Assembly (NCBI RefSeq): GCF_050948215.1
Contig: NW_027489027.1
Coordinates: 62,001 to 126,000 of the forward strand
Direction: 5' to 3'
Source of the DNA: Halictus rubicundus
Lineage: Eukaryota; Arthropoda; Insecta; Hymenoptera; Halictidae
Length of the DNA: 64,000 nt
Below are positions 15,183-28,360 of the stretch, one piece after another. The notes beneath the pieces were generated by a model. The model did not search any database. It had not been told where the DNA came from and saw only the letters and a program-made list of their open reading frames with translations. The translations under genes were made by a program, and so were the position numbers. Numbering within the stretch: position 1 is the stretch's first letter; each line of letters opens with the position of its first letter.

Positions 15183-15880
15183 TCCATCCTATCCTATCCG
15201 CTATCCTATCCTATCCTCTATCCTATCCTATCGTCTATCCTATCCAATCCCCTATCCTAACATCTATCCTATCCTATCCTCTATCCTATCCTATCCTCTA
15301 TCCTATCCTACCCTCTATCATATCCAATACCCTATCCTATCCTCTATCCCATCCTATACTCAATCCTATCCTATACTGTATTATATCCTATCCTCTTTCC
15401 TATCCTCTATCATATCGTATCCTCTATCCTATCCTATCCTCTACCCTACAATATCCTGTATCATATCCTCTTCTCTATCCTATCCTATCCTGTATCCTAT
15501 CCAAATTCTACCCTACCCTCTATCCTATCCTATCCTCTATCCTATCCTCTATCCTATCCTACCCTCTATCCTAACCTATCCTCTATTCTATCCTATCCTC
15601 TATCCTATCCTATCCACTATCCTATCCTATCCCCTATCCTATCCTATCCTCTATCCTATCCTATCCTCTATCCTATCCTATCCTCTATCCTATCCTATCC
15701 TCTATCCTATCCTCTATCCTATCCTCTATCCTATCCTATTCTCTATCCTATCCTATCCTGTATCCTATCCAAATTCTACCCTACCCTCTATCCTATCCTA
15801 TCCTCTATGCTATCCTCTATCCTATCCTATCCTGTATCCTATCCAAATTCTACCCTACCCTCTATCCTATCCTATCCTCT

Positions 15881-17486
15881 ATGCTATCCTCTATCCTATC
15901 CTCTATCCTCTATCCTATCCTATCCTCTATCCTATCCCATCCTCTATCCTATCATATCCTATTCTCTATCCTATACTATCCTCTATCCTATCCTATCCTG
16001 CATCCTATCCAATCCACTATGCTATCCTATCCTCTATCCTATCGTATCCTCTATCCTATCCCATCCTCTATCCTATCATATCCTCTATCCTATCCTCTGT
16101 CGTATCCTATCCTCAATCCTATCCCATCTTCAGTCCTATCCTATCCTCTATCCTATCCTATCCTCTATCCTATCCTATCCTCTATCCTATTCTATCCTCT
16201 ATCCTATCCTATCCTATCCTCTATCCTATCCTATCCACTATCCTATCCTATCCTCTATCCTATCCTATCCTCTATCCTATCCTATCTTCTATCCTATCCT
16301 ATCCTCTATCCTATCCTACCCTCTATCCTATCCTATCCTCTATCCTATCCTCTATCCTATCCTCTACCCTATCCCCTATCCTATCCTATCCTCTATCGAA
16401 CCGTGTCCTATATCCTATACAATCCTCTATCCTATCCTCAATCCTATGCTGTCCTCTATCCTATCCAATCCACTATCCTATCCTGTCCTCAATCCTCTAA
16501 TATCATCTTTCCTATTCTATTCTCTATCCCGTATCGTATCCTCTCCTCTATCCTATTCAATCCTATATCCTATCCTCTATCCTATCCTATCCTCCACCCT
16601 ATCCTATCCTCAACCCTATCCTATCATCAATCCTATCCTATACTCTATCCTATCCTATCCTCTATACTATCCTATCCTGTATCATATCCTATCCGCTATC
16701 GTCTCCTGTGTTCTATTCTATTCAATCCCCTATCCTATCATCTACCCTATCCTATCCGATCCTCTATCCTATCCTATCCTCAATCGTCTCCTGTCCTCGA
16801 TCCTATCTAATCCCCTATCCTATCCTCTATCCTATCCTATCCGATCCTCTATCCTATCCTATTCGATCCTCTACGCTATCCTATCCGATCCTCTATCCTA
16901 TACTATCCTCTATAATATCGTATCCTCTATCACATCCTCTCCTCTTTCCTATATTATCATCTATACTGTCCAATCCCCTATCGTATCCTCTATCCTATCC
17001 TATGCTCTATCCTATCCTATCCTCTATCCTATCCTCTATCCTATCCTCTATCCTATCCTCTATCCTATCCTCTATCCTATCCTATCCGATCCTCTATCCT
17101 ATCCTATCCTGTATAATATCGTAGCCTCTATCATATCCTATCCTCTTGCCTTTAATACCATCTATCCTATAATATTCTCTATCCTATCCTATCCTCTACC
17201 GTATCCTAACCTCTATCGTCTCCTATCCTGTATCCTATCCAATACCCTATCCTATCCTATCCTCAATCCTATAATATCATCTTTCCTATTCTATTCTCTA
17301 TCCTATCCTATCCTATCCCGTATCGTGTCCTATCCTCCATCCTATCCTCTATCCTATCCTCTATCCTATCCTATCCTCTATAATATCAGATCCTCTATCC
17401 TATCCTGTGATCTATCCTATAATATCATCTACCCTAACCTATTCTGTATCCTATCCTGTACTATCCTCTATCCTATCCTATCCTGA
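15881..17486 (+). repeat. ~3.5-kb higher-order unit, copy 1 (cgaaccgtg anchor)
   Basis: This variant-rich block contains the unusual string cgaaccgtgtcc at 16397 and a run with many gatcc and cgtatcc changes up to the tttaatacc string near 17151. Equivalent anchors occur at 19931 (+3534) and 25317 (+5386 from the second). It is markedly more diverged from the canonical dodecamer than its surroundings, yet its copies are nearly identical to each other, so the variants predate the duplication. Confidence 0.88.
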
Positions 17487-19414
17487 ATCCTATCCTGTCC
17501 TCTATCCTATCCTATCCTCTATCCTATCCAATACCCTATCCTATCCTCTATCCCATCCTATACTCAATCCTATCCTATACTGTATTATATCCTATACTCT
17601 TTCCTATCCTCTATCCTATCGTATCCTCTATCCTATCCCATCCTCTATCCTATCCTATCCTCTATCATATCCTATCCTATTCTCTACCCTATACTATCCC
17701 CTAACCTATCCTATCCTTTACCCTATCCTATCCTGTATCCTATCCCATCCGCTATCCTATCCTATTGTCTATCATATAATATCCTCTATCCTATCCAATC
17801 CTCTATCCTATCCTATCCTCAATCCTATCCTGCATCCTATCCAATCCACTATGCTATCTTATCCTCTATCCTATCGTATCCTCTATCCTATCCTATACTC
17901 TGTCCTGTCCTATCCTCTATCCTATCCTATCCTCTATCCTATCCTATCCTCTACCCTATCCTATTCTCCATTCTATCCTATAGTCCATCCTATCCTATCC
18001 GCTATCCTATCCTATCCTCTATCCTATCCTATCGTCTATCCTATCCAATCCCCTATCCTAACATCTATCCTATCCTATCCTCTATCCTACCCTATCCTCT
18101 ATCCTATCCTACCCTCTATCCTATCCAATACCCTATCCTATCCTCTATCCCATCCTATACTCAATCCTATCCTATACTGTATTATATCCTATCCTCTTTC
18201 CTATCCTCTATCATATCGTATCCTCTATCCTATCCTATCCTCTACCCTACAATATCCTGTATCCTATCCTCTTCTCTATCCTATCCTATCCTGTATCCTA
18301 TCCAAATTCTACCCTACCCTCTATCCTATCCTATCCTCTATCCTATCCTATCCTGTATCCTATCCTATCCTCTATCCTATCCTATCCTCTATCCTATCGT
18401 ATCCTCTATCCTATCCCATCCTCTATCCTATCCTATCCTCTATCATATCCTATCCTATTCTCTACCCTCTACTATCCCCTAACCTATCCTATCCTTTACC
18501 CTATCCTATCCTGTATCCTATCCTTTACCCTATCCTATCCTGTATCCTATCCCATCCGCTATCCTATCCTATTGTCTATCATATAATATCCTCTATCCTA
18601 TCCAATCCTCTATCCTATCCTATCCTCAATCCTATCATGCATCCTATCCAATCCACTATGCTATCTTATCCTCTATCCTATCGTATCCTCTATCCTATCC
18701 TATACTCTGTCCTGTCCTATCCTCTATCCTATCCTATCCTCTATCCTATCCTATCCTCTACACTATCCTATTCTCCATTCTATCCTATAGTCCATCCTAT
18801 CCTATCCGCTATCCTATCCTATCCTCTATCCTATCCTATCGTCTATCCTATCCAATCCCCTATCCTAACATCTATCCTATCCTATCCTCTATCCTATCCT
18901 ATCCTCTATCCTATCCTACCCTCTATCATATCCAATACCCTATCCTATCCTCTATCCCATCCTATACTCAATCCTATCCTATACTGTATTATATCCTATC
19001 CTCTTTCCTATCCTCTATCATATCGTATCCTCTATCCTATCCTATCCTCTACCCTACAATATCCTGTATCATATCCTCTTCTCTATCCTATCCTATCCTG
19101 TATCCTATCCAAATTCTACCCTACCCTCTATCCTATCCTATCCTCTATCCTATCCTCTATCCTATCCTACCCTCTATCCTAACCTATCCTCTATTCTATC
19201 CTATCCTCTATCCTATCCTATCCACTATCCTATCCTATCCCCTATCCTATCCTATCCTCTATCCTATCCTATCCTCTATCCTATCCTATCCTCTATCCTA
19301 TCCTATCCTCTATCCTATCCTCTATCCTATCCTCTATCCTATCCTATTCTCTATCCTATCCTATCCTGTATCCTATCCAAATTCTACCCTACCCTCTATC
19401 CTATCCTATCCTCT

Positions 19415-21032
19415 ATGCTATCCTCTATCCTATCCTCTATCCTCTATCCTATCCTATCCTCTATCCTATCCCATCCTCTATCCTATCATATCCTATTCTC
19501 TATCCTATACTATCCTCTATCCTATCCTATCCTGCATCCTATCCAATCCACTATGCTATCCTATCCTCTATCCTATCGTATCCTCTATCCTATCCCATCC
19601 TCTATCCTATCATATCCTCTATCCTATCCTCTGTCGTATCCTATCCTCAATCCTATCCCATCTTCAGTCCTATCCTATCCTCTATCCTATCCTATCCTCT
19701 ATCCTATCCTATCCTCTATCCTATTCTATCCTCTATCCTATCCTATCCTATCCTCTATCCTATCCTATCCACTATCCTATCCTATCCTCTATCCTATCCT
19801 ATCCTCTATCCTATCCTATCTTCTATCCTATCCTATCCTCTATCCTATCCTACCCTCTATCCTATCCTATCCTCTATCCTATCCTCTATCCTATCCTCTA
19901 CCCTATCCCCTATCCTATCCTATCCTCTATCGAACCGTGTCCTATATCCTATACAATCCTCTATCCTATCCTCAATCCTATGCTGTCCTCTATCCTATCC
20001 AATCCACTATCCTATCCTGTCCTCAATCCTCTAATATCATCTTTCCTATTCTATTCTCTATCCCGTATCGTATCCTCTCCTCTATCCTATTCAATCCTAT
20101 ATCCTATCCTCTATCCTATCCTATCCTCCACCCTATCCTATCCTCAACCCTATCCTATCATCAATCCTATCCTATACTCTATCCTATCCTATCCTCTATA
20201 CTATCCTATCCTGTATCATATCCTATCCGCTATCGTCTCCTGTGTTCTATTCTATCCAATCCCCTATCCTATCATCTACCCTATCCTATCCGATCCTCTA
20301 TCCTATCCTATCCTCAATCGTCTCCTGTCCTCGATCCTATCTAATCCCCTATCCTATCCTCTATCCTATCCTATCCGATCCTCTATCCTATCCTATTCGA
20401 TCCTCTACGCTATCCTATCCGATCCTCTATCCTATACTATCCTCTATAATATCGTATCCTCTATCACATCCTCTCCTCTTTCCTATATTATCATCTATAC
20501 TGTCCAATCCCCTATCGTATCCTCTATCCTATCCTATGCTCTATCCTATCCTATCCTCTATCCTATCCTCTATCCTATCCTCTATCCTATCCTCTATCCT
20601 ATCCTCTATCCTATCCTCTATCCTATCCTATCCGATCCTCTATCCTATCCTATCCTGTATAATATCGTAGCCTCTATCATATCCTATCCTCTTGCCTTTA
20701 ATACCATCTATCCTATAATATTCTCTATCCTATCCTATCCTCTACCGTATCCTAACCTCTATCGTCTCCTATCCTGTATCCTATCCAATACCCTATCCTA
20801 TCCTATCCTCAATCCTATAATATCATCTTTCCTATTCTATTCTCTATCCTATCCTATCCTATCCCGTATCGTGTCCTATCCTCCATCCTATCCTCTATCC
20901 TATCCTCTATCCTATCCTATCCTCTATAATATCAGATCCTCTATCCTATCCTGTGATCTATCCTATAATATCATCTACCCTAACCTATTCTGTATCCTAT
21001 CCTGTACTATCCTCTATCCTATCCTATCCTGA
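19415..21032 (+). repeat. ~3.5-kb higher-order unit, copy 2
   Basis: Near-identical to 15881-17486 at an offset of 3534 bp at the start and 3546 bp at the end. The difference of 12 bp is one extra dodecamer near 20590. The region between copies also repeats, so this is a tandem unit of ~3.5 kb and not a dispersed block. Confidence 0.88.
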
Positions 21033-23117
21033 ATCCTATCCTGTCCTCTATCCTATCCTATCCTCTATCCTATCCAATACCCTATCCTATCCTCTATCCC
21101 ATCCTATACTCAATCCTATCCTATACTGTATTATATCCTATACTCTTTCCTATCCTCTATCCTATCGTATCCTCTATCCTATCCCATCCTCTATCCTATC
21201 CTATCCTCTATCATATCCTATCCTATTCTCTACCCTATACTATCCCCTAACCTATCCTATCCTTTACCCTATCCTATCCTGTATCCTATCCCATCCGCTA
21301 TCCTATCCTATTGTCTATCATATAATATCCTCTATCCTATCCAATCCTCTATCCTATCCTATCCTCAATCCTATCCTGCATCCTATCCAATCCACTATGC
21401 TATCTTATCCTCTATCCTATCGTATCCTCTATCCTATCCTATACTCTGTCCTGTCCTATCCTCTATCCTATCCTATCCTCTATCCTATCCTATCCTCTAC
21501 CCTATCCTATTCTCCATTCTATCCTATAGTCCATCCTATCCTATCCGCTATCCTATCCTATCCTCTATCCTATCCTATCGTCTATCCTATCCAATCCCCT
21601 ATCCTAACATCTATCCTATCCTATCCTCTATCCTACCCTATCCTCTATCCTATCCTACCCTCTATCCTATCCAATACCCTATCCTATCCTCTATCCCATC
21701 CTATACTCAATCCTATCCTATACTGTATTATATCCTATCCTCTTTCCTATCCTCTATCATATCGTATCCTCTATCCTATCCTATCCTCTACCCTACAATA
21801 TCCTGTATCCTAACCTCTTCTCTATCCTATCCTATCCTGTATCCTATCCAAATTCTACCCTACCCTCTATCCTATCCTATCCTCTATCCTATCCTATCCT
21901 GTATCCTATCCTATCCTCTATCCTATCCTATCCTGTATCCTATCCTATCTTCTATCCTATCCTATCCTCTATCCTATCCTATCCTTTATCCTATCCAATA
22001 CCCTATCCTATCCTCTATCCCATCCTATACTCAATCCTATCCTATACTGTATTATATCCTATCCTCTTTCCTATCCTCTATCATATCGTATCCTCTATCC
22101 TATCCTATCCTCTACCCTATAATATCCTCTATCCTATCCTCTTCTCTATCCTATCCTATCCTGTATCCTATACAAATTCTACCCTACCCTCTATCCTATC
22201 CTATCCTCTATCCTATCCTCTATGCTATCCTACCCTCTATCCTAACCTATCCTCTATTCTATCCTATCCTCTATCCTATCCTATCCACTATCCTATCCTA
22301 TTCTCTATCCTATCCTATCCTCTATCCTATCCTATCCTCTATCCTATCCTATCCTCTATCCTATCCTATTCTCTATCCTATCCTATCATCTATCCTATCC
22401 TATCCTCTATCCTATCCTATTCTCTATCCTATCCTATCCTCTATCCTATCCTATCCTCTATCCTATCCTATCCTCTTTCCTATCCTATCCTCTATCCTAT
22501 CCTATCCTCTATCCTATCCTATCCTCTATCCTATCCTATCCTCTATCCTGTCCTATCCTCTATCCTATCCTAAACTCTATCCTATAATATCATCTATCCT
22601 ATCCCATCCTCTATCCTATCCTATCGTCTATCGTATAATATCCTCTATCCTATCCTATCCTATTCTCTATCCTATACTATCCTCTATCCTATACTATCCT
22701 CTATCCTATCCTATCCTCTATCCTATCCTATCCTCTATCCTCTATCCTATCCTATCCTCTATCCTATCCCATCCTCTATCCTATCCTATCCTCTATCCTA
22801 TCCTATCCTCTATCCTATCCTATTCTCTATCCTATCCTATCATCTATCCTATCCTATCCCCTATCCTATCCTATCCTGTATCCTATCCTCTATCCTATCC
22901 TATCCTCTATCCTATCCTCTTATCTATCCTATCCTATCCTCTATCCTATCCTATCCTATCCTCTATCCTATCCCATCCTCTATCCTATCCTATCCTCTAT
23001 CCTATCATATCCTATACTCTATCCTGTACTATTCTCTATCCTATCCTATCCTGTATCCTATCCAATCTTCTATCCTATCCTATCCTCAATCCTATCCTGC
23101 ATCCTATCCAATCCACT

Positions 23118-23624
23118 ATGCTATCCTATCCTCTATCCTATCGTATCCTCTATCCTATCCCATCCTCTATCCTATCATATCCTCTGTCCTGTCCTATACT
23201 CTATCCTATCCTATCCTCTATCCTATCCTATCCTCTATCCTATCGTATCCTCTATCCTATCCCATCCTCTATCCTATCCTATCCTCTATCATATCCTATC
23301 CTATTCTCTACCCTCTACTATCCCCTAACCTATCCTATCCTTTACCCTATCCTATCCTGTATCCTATCCCATCCGCTATCCTATCCTATTGTCTATCATA
23401 TAATATCCTCTATCCTATCCAATCCTCTATCCTATCCTATCCTCAATCCTATCCTGCATCCTATCCAATCCACTATGCTATCTTATCCTCTATCCTATCG
23501 TGTCCTCTATCCTATCCTATACTCTGTCCTGTCCTATCCTCTATCCTATCCTATCCTCTATCCTATCCTATCCTCTACACTATCCTATTCTCCATTCTAT
23601 CCTATAGTCCATCCTATCCTATCC
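23118..23624 (+). repeat. Copy of segment 14676-15182
   Basis: Collinear with 14676-15182 at +8442 bp. It leads into the stretch that is interrupted by the poly(A)-tailed insert at 23979. Confidence 0.75.
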
Positions 23625-23978
23625 GCTATCCTATCCTATCCTCTATCCTATCCTATCGTCTATCCTATCCAATCCCCTATCCTAACATCTATCCTATCCT
23701 ATCCTCTATCCTATCCTATCCTCTATCCTATCCTACCCTCTATCATATCCAATACCCTATCCTATCCTCTATCCCATCCTATACTCAATCCTATCCTATA
23801 CTGTATTATATCCTATCCTCTTTCCTATCCTCTATCATATCGTATCCTCTATCCTATCCTATCCTCTACCCTACAATATCCTGTATCCTATCCTCTTCTC
23901 TATCCTATCCTATCCTGTATCCTATCCAAATTCTACCCTACCCTCTATCCTATCCTATCCTCTATCCTATCCTCTATC

Positions 23979-24545
23979 CTTTTTTTTTTTTTTTTTAAAG
24001 GTATTTGCCTCTATTTAACTTTTCAATTTCTACAAAATCGTTAAAAATCTATTATCGCTGGTCGCGCATGTACTTAATTTAATTTAATCTAATCGATTCG
24101 CTTAAACTTAATCTATTTTATATATACTAACACTTAAAGTAACTAAACTCGAGATTAACCCTAAGATTACAAATCTAAAACCTAAACTCTAAAAATTTAC
24201 TAGCTAAACCTTATTAACCAAAAACCAAAAAAAACCAACACAAACAGTTGTAATTCTAATTTTTTCTATTAACCTAACCTATCTTATCTAAAATTCGCAC
24301 AGAATCGCCGAGGTCCGCAGAAATCTACTTAGCGGCTACGATATTCGCTCTACCTACTAGCTACGAAAATTTGACGAAATTCGCAAAATTGTAAGAATTT
24401 TTGAAGAAATCTCGTGCGATCGACGGGAAAAATTCTAAAATCGCTTCGAATTATCTAAAATCGTCTGAAAGTGACGAAAAAACGCTAAGAAATGCTAAAA
24501 TTCTGCTAATTTCTGGATTTCGCAAGAGGGAAGTGGGGGTTTTTA
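23979..24545 (-). mobile_element. Poly(A)-tailed retroposed insert in satellite
   Basis: This is the only non-satellite DNA in the first 38 kb. It reads as a retroposed RNA on the minus strand: the + strand begins with a run of 16-17 T (poly(A) of the inserted strand) and ends with GTGGGGGTTTTT. The interior is AT-rich with no long open frame and no tRNA-like promoter that I recognise, so it may be a LINE 3' tail, a SINE or a processed noncoding RNA. Comparison with the empty paralogous site near 19141-19175 shows that 17-18 bp (tatcctatcctctatcct) is present on both sides here but once there. That is the length expected for target-primed reverse transcription. Confidence 0.75.
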
Positions 24546-24800
24546 TCCTATCCTCTATCCTATCCTACCCTCTATCCTAACCTATCCTCTATTCTATCCT
24601 ATCCTCTATCCTATCCTATCCACTATCCTATCCTATCCCCTATCCTATCCTATCCTCTATCCTATCCTATCCTCTATCCTATCCTATCCTCTATCCTATC
24701 CTATCCTCTATCCTATCCTCTATCCTATCCTATTCTCTATCCTATCCTATCCTGTATCCTATCCAAATTCTACCCTACCCTCTATCCTATCCTATCCTCT

Positions 24801-26406
24801 ATGCTATCCTCTATCCTATCCTCTATCCTCTATCCTATCCTATCCTCTATCCTATCCCATCCTCTATCCTATCATATCCTATACTCTATCCTATACTATC
24901 CTCTATCCTATCCTATCCTGCATCCTATCCAATCCACTATGCTATCCTATCCTCTATCCTATCGTATCCTCTATCCTATCCCATCCTCTATCCTATCATA
25001 TCCTCTATCCTATCCTCTGTCGTATCCTATCCTCAATCCTATCCCATCTTCAGTCCTATCCTATCCTCTATCCTATCCTATCCTCTATCCTATCCTATCC
25101 TCTATCCTATTCTATCCTCTATCCTATCCTATCCTATCCTCTATCCTATCCTATCCACTATCCTATCCTATCCTCTATCCTATCCTATCCTCTATCCTAT
25201 CCTATCCTCTATCCTATCCTATCCTCTATCCTATCCTACCCTCTATCCTATCCTATCCTCTATCCTATCCTCTATCCTATCCTCTACCCTATCCCCTATC
25301 CTATCCTATCCTCTATCGAACCGTGTCCTATATCCTATACAATCCTCTATCCTATCCTCAATCCTATGCTGTCCTCTATCCTATCCAATCCACTATCCTA
25401 TCCTGTCCTCAATCCTCTAATATCATCTTTCCTATTCTATTCTCTATCCCGTATCGTATCCTCTCCTCTATCCTATTCAATCCTATATCCTATCCTCTAT
25501 CCTATCCTATCCTCCACCCTATCCTATCCTCAACCCTATCCTATCATCAATCCTATCCTATACTCTATCCTATCCTATCCTCTATACTATCCTATCCTGT
25601 ATCATATCCTATCCGCTATCGTCTCCTGTGTTCTATTCTATCCAATCCCCTATCCTATCATCTACCCTATCCTATCCGATCCTCTATCCTATCCTATCCT
25701 CAATCGTCTCCTGTCCTCGATCCTATCTAATCCCCTATCCTATCCTCTATCCTATCCTATCCGATCCTCTATCCTATCCTATTCGATCCTCTACGCTATC
25801 CTATCCGATCCTCTATCCTATACTATCCTCTATAATATCGTATCCTCTATCACATCCTCTCCTCTTTCCTATATTATCATCTATACTGTCCAATCCCCTA
25901 TCGTATCCTCTATCCTATCCTATGCTCTATCCTATCCTATCCTCTATCCTATCCTCTATCCTATCCTCTATCCTATCCTCTATCCTATCCTCTATCCTAT
26001 CCTATCCGATCCTCTATCCTATCCTATCCTGTATAATATCGTAGCCTCTATCATATCCTATCCTCTTGCCTTTAATATCATCTATCCTATAATATTCTCT
26101 ATCCTATCCTATCCTCTACCGTATCCTAACCTCTATCGTCTCCTATCCTGTATCCTATCCAATACCCTATCCTATCCTATCCTCAATCCTATAATATCAT
26201 CTTTCCTATTCTATTCTCTATCCTATCCTATCCTATCCCGTATCGTGTCCTATCCTCCATCCTATCCTCTATCCTATCCTCTATCCTATCCTATCCTCTA
26301 TAATATCAGATCCTCTATCCTATCCTGTGATCTATCCTATAATATCATCTACCCTAACCTATTCTGTATCCTATCCTGTACTATCCTCTATCCTATCCTA
26401 TCCTGA
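24801..26406 (+). repeat. ~3.5-kb higher-order unit, copy 3
   Basis: Third close copy of the cgaaccgtg-anchored block (anchor at 25317), offset 5386 bp from copy 2. The larger offset equals one unit plus the extra sequence and the 567-bp retroposed insert at 23979. It has a few private changes, such as tttaatatc where copies 1 and 2 have tttaatacc. Confidence 0.88.
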
Positions 26407-27249
26407 ATCCTATCCTGTCCTCTATCCTATCCTATCCTCTATCCTATCCAATACCCTATCCTATCCTCTATCCCATCCTATAATCAATCCTATCCTATAC
26501 TGTATTATATCCTATACTCTTTCCTATCCTCTATCATATCGTATCCTCTATCCTATCCTATCCTCTACCCTATAATATCCTCTATCCTATCCTCTTCTCT
26601 ATCCAATCCTATCCTGTATCCTATCCAAATTCTACCCTACCCTCTATCCTATCCTATCCTCTATGCTATCCTCTATCCTATCCTCTATCCTCTATCCTAT
26701 CCTCTATCCTCTATCCTATCCTATCCTCTATCCTATCCCATCCTCTATCCTATCATATCCTATACTCTATCCTATACTATCCTCTATCCTATCCTATCCT
26801 GCATCCTATCCAATCCACTATGCTATCCTATCCTCTATCCTATCGTATCCTCTATCCTATCCCATCCTCTATCCTATCATATCCTCTATCCTATCCTCTA
26901 TCGTATCCTATCCTCAATCCTATCCCATCTTCAGTCCTATCCTATCCTCTATCCTATCCTATCCTCTATCCTATCCTATCCTCTATCCTATTCTATCCTC
27001 TATCCTATCCTCTATCCTATCCTATTCTCTATCCTATCCTATCCTATCCTCTATCCTATCCTATCCACTATCCTATCCTATCCTCTATCCTATCCTATCC
27101 TCTATCCTATCCTATCCTCTATCCTATCCTATCCTCTATCCTATCCTACCCTCTATCCTATCCTATCCTCTATCCTATCCTCTATCCTATCCTATCCTCT
27201 ATCCTATCCTCTACCCTATCCCCTATCCTATCCTATCCTCTATCGAACC

Positions 27250-27810
27250 GTGTCCTATATCCTATACAATCCTCTATCCTATCCTCAATCCTATGCTGTC
27301 CTCTATCCTATCCTATCCTCTATCCTCTTCTCTATCCTATCCTATCCTCTATCGTATCCTATCCTCTATCCTATCCAATCCAATATCCTATCCTCTATTC
27401 TATCCAATCCTTTAACCTATCCACTATCCTATCCTATCCTCAATCCTATAATATTATCTTTCCTATTCTATTCTCTATCCTATCCTATCCTACCCCGTAT
27501 CGTATCCTATCCTCTATCCTATCCAATCAACTATCCTATCATCTATCCTATCCTATCCGATCCTCTATCCTATCCTATCCTCTATCCTATCCTATCCTCT
27601 ATAATATCGTATTCTCTATCATATCCTATCCTCTTCCCTATAATATCCTCTATCCAATCCAACCCTCTATCCTATCCTCTATCCTTTCCTCTATGCTATC
27701 CTATCCTCTATCCTATCCTATCCTATATCCTATCCTCTATCCTATCCTATCCTCTATCCTATCCAATCCTCTGTCCTATCCGATCCTCGATCCTATCCTA
27801 TCCTCTATAA
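27250..27810 (+). repeat. Partial cgaaccgtg-type unit with a copy at 33540
   Basis: The anchor cgaaccgtg occurs at 27244 and again at 33534, 6290 bp apart, followed by a shared variant path through ccaatccaatatcc and cctaccccgtatcc. This lineage diverges from the 16.4/19.9/25.3-kb copies shortly after the anchor, so two subfamilies of the same higher-order unit coexist. Confidence 0.8.
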
Positions 27811-28360
27811 TATCGTATTCTCTATCATATCCTATCCTCTTCCCTATAATATCCTCTATCCTATCCAATCCTCTATCCTATCCTCTATCCTTTCCTCTAT
27901 CCTATCCTATCCTCTATCGTCTCCTGTCCTCTATCCTATCCAATACCCTATCTTATCCTCTATCGTCTACTGTCCTATATCCTATCCTATCCGATCCTCT
28001 ATCCTATCCTATCCTCTATAATATCCTATCCTCTATCCTATCCTATCCTCTATCCTATCGTAACCTCTATAATATCGTAGCCTCTATCATATAATATCAT
28101 CTATCCTATCCTATCCTCTATCCTATCCTATCCTCTATCCTATCCTATCCTCTATCCTATCCTATCCTCTATCCTATCCTATCCTCTATCCTATCCTATC
28201 CTCTATCCTATCCTATCCTCTATCCTATCCTATCCTCTATCCTATCCTATCCTCTATCCTATCCTACCCTCTATCCTATCCTATCCTCTATCCTATCCTC
28301 TATCCTATCCTATCCTCTATCCTATCCTATCCTCTATCCTATCCTCTCCTCTATCCTATC

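Larger units (their letters stand above)
1..23978 (+). repeat. Dodecamer satellite array, left arm
   Basis: Essentially uninterrupted tandem repeats of CTATCCTATCCT. The array is best read as two modules, CTATCCT (7 bp) and ATCCT (5 bp), giving anchor spacings of 7, 12 or 17 bp. G is almost absent from the + strand except in sporadic variants such as cgtatcc, ctgtatcc or gatcc. The variants recur in the same order far apart, so the array has higher-order structure (listed separately). No gene is supported: long open frames exist only because the canonical + strand repeat contains no stop codon in any frame. The first ~1.7 kb and the stretch 11.2-14.6 kb are the same satellite with mixed variants, and I see nothing else in them. 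Confidence 0.97.

Noticed and set aside
1..23978. CRISPR array
   Set aside because: The repeats are 12 bp with no unique spacers of constant length, and the context is eukaryotic.
24265..24290. Telomeric CCTAA copies (aacctaacct)
   Set aside because: Only two adjacent copies lie inside the AT-rich insert. This is not a telomere array.
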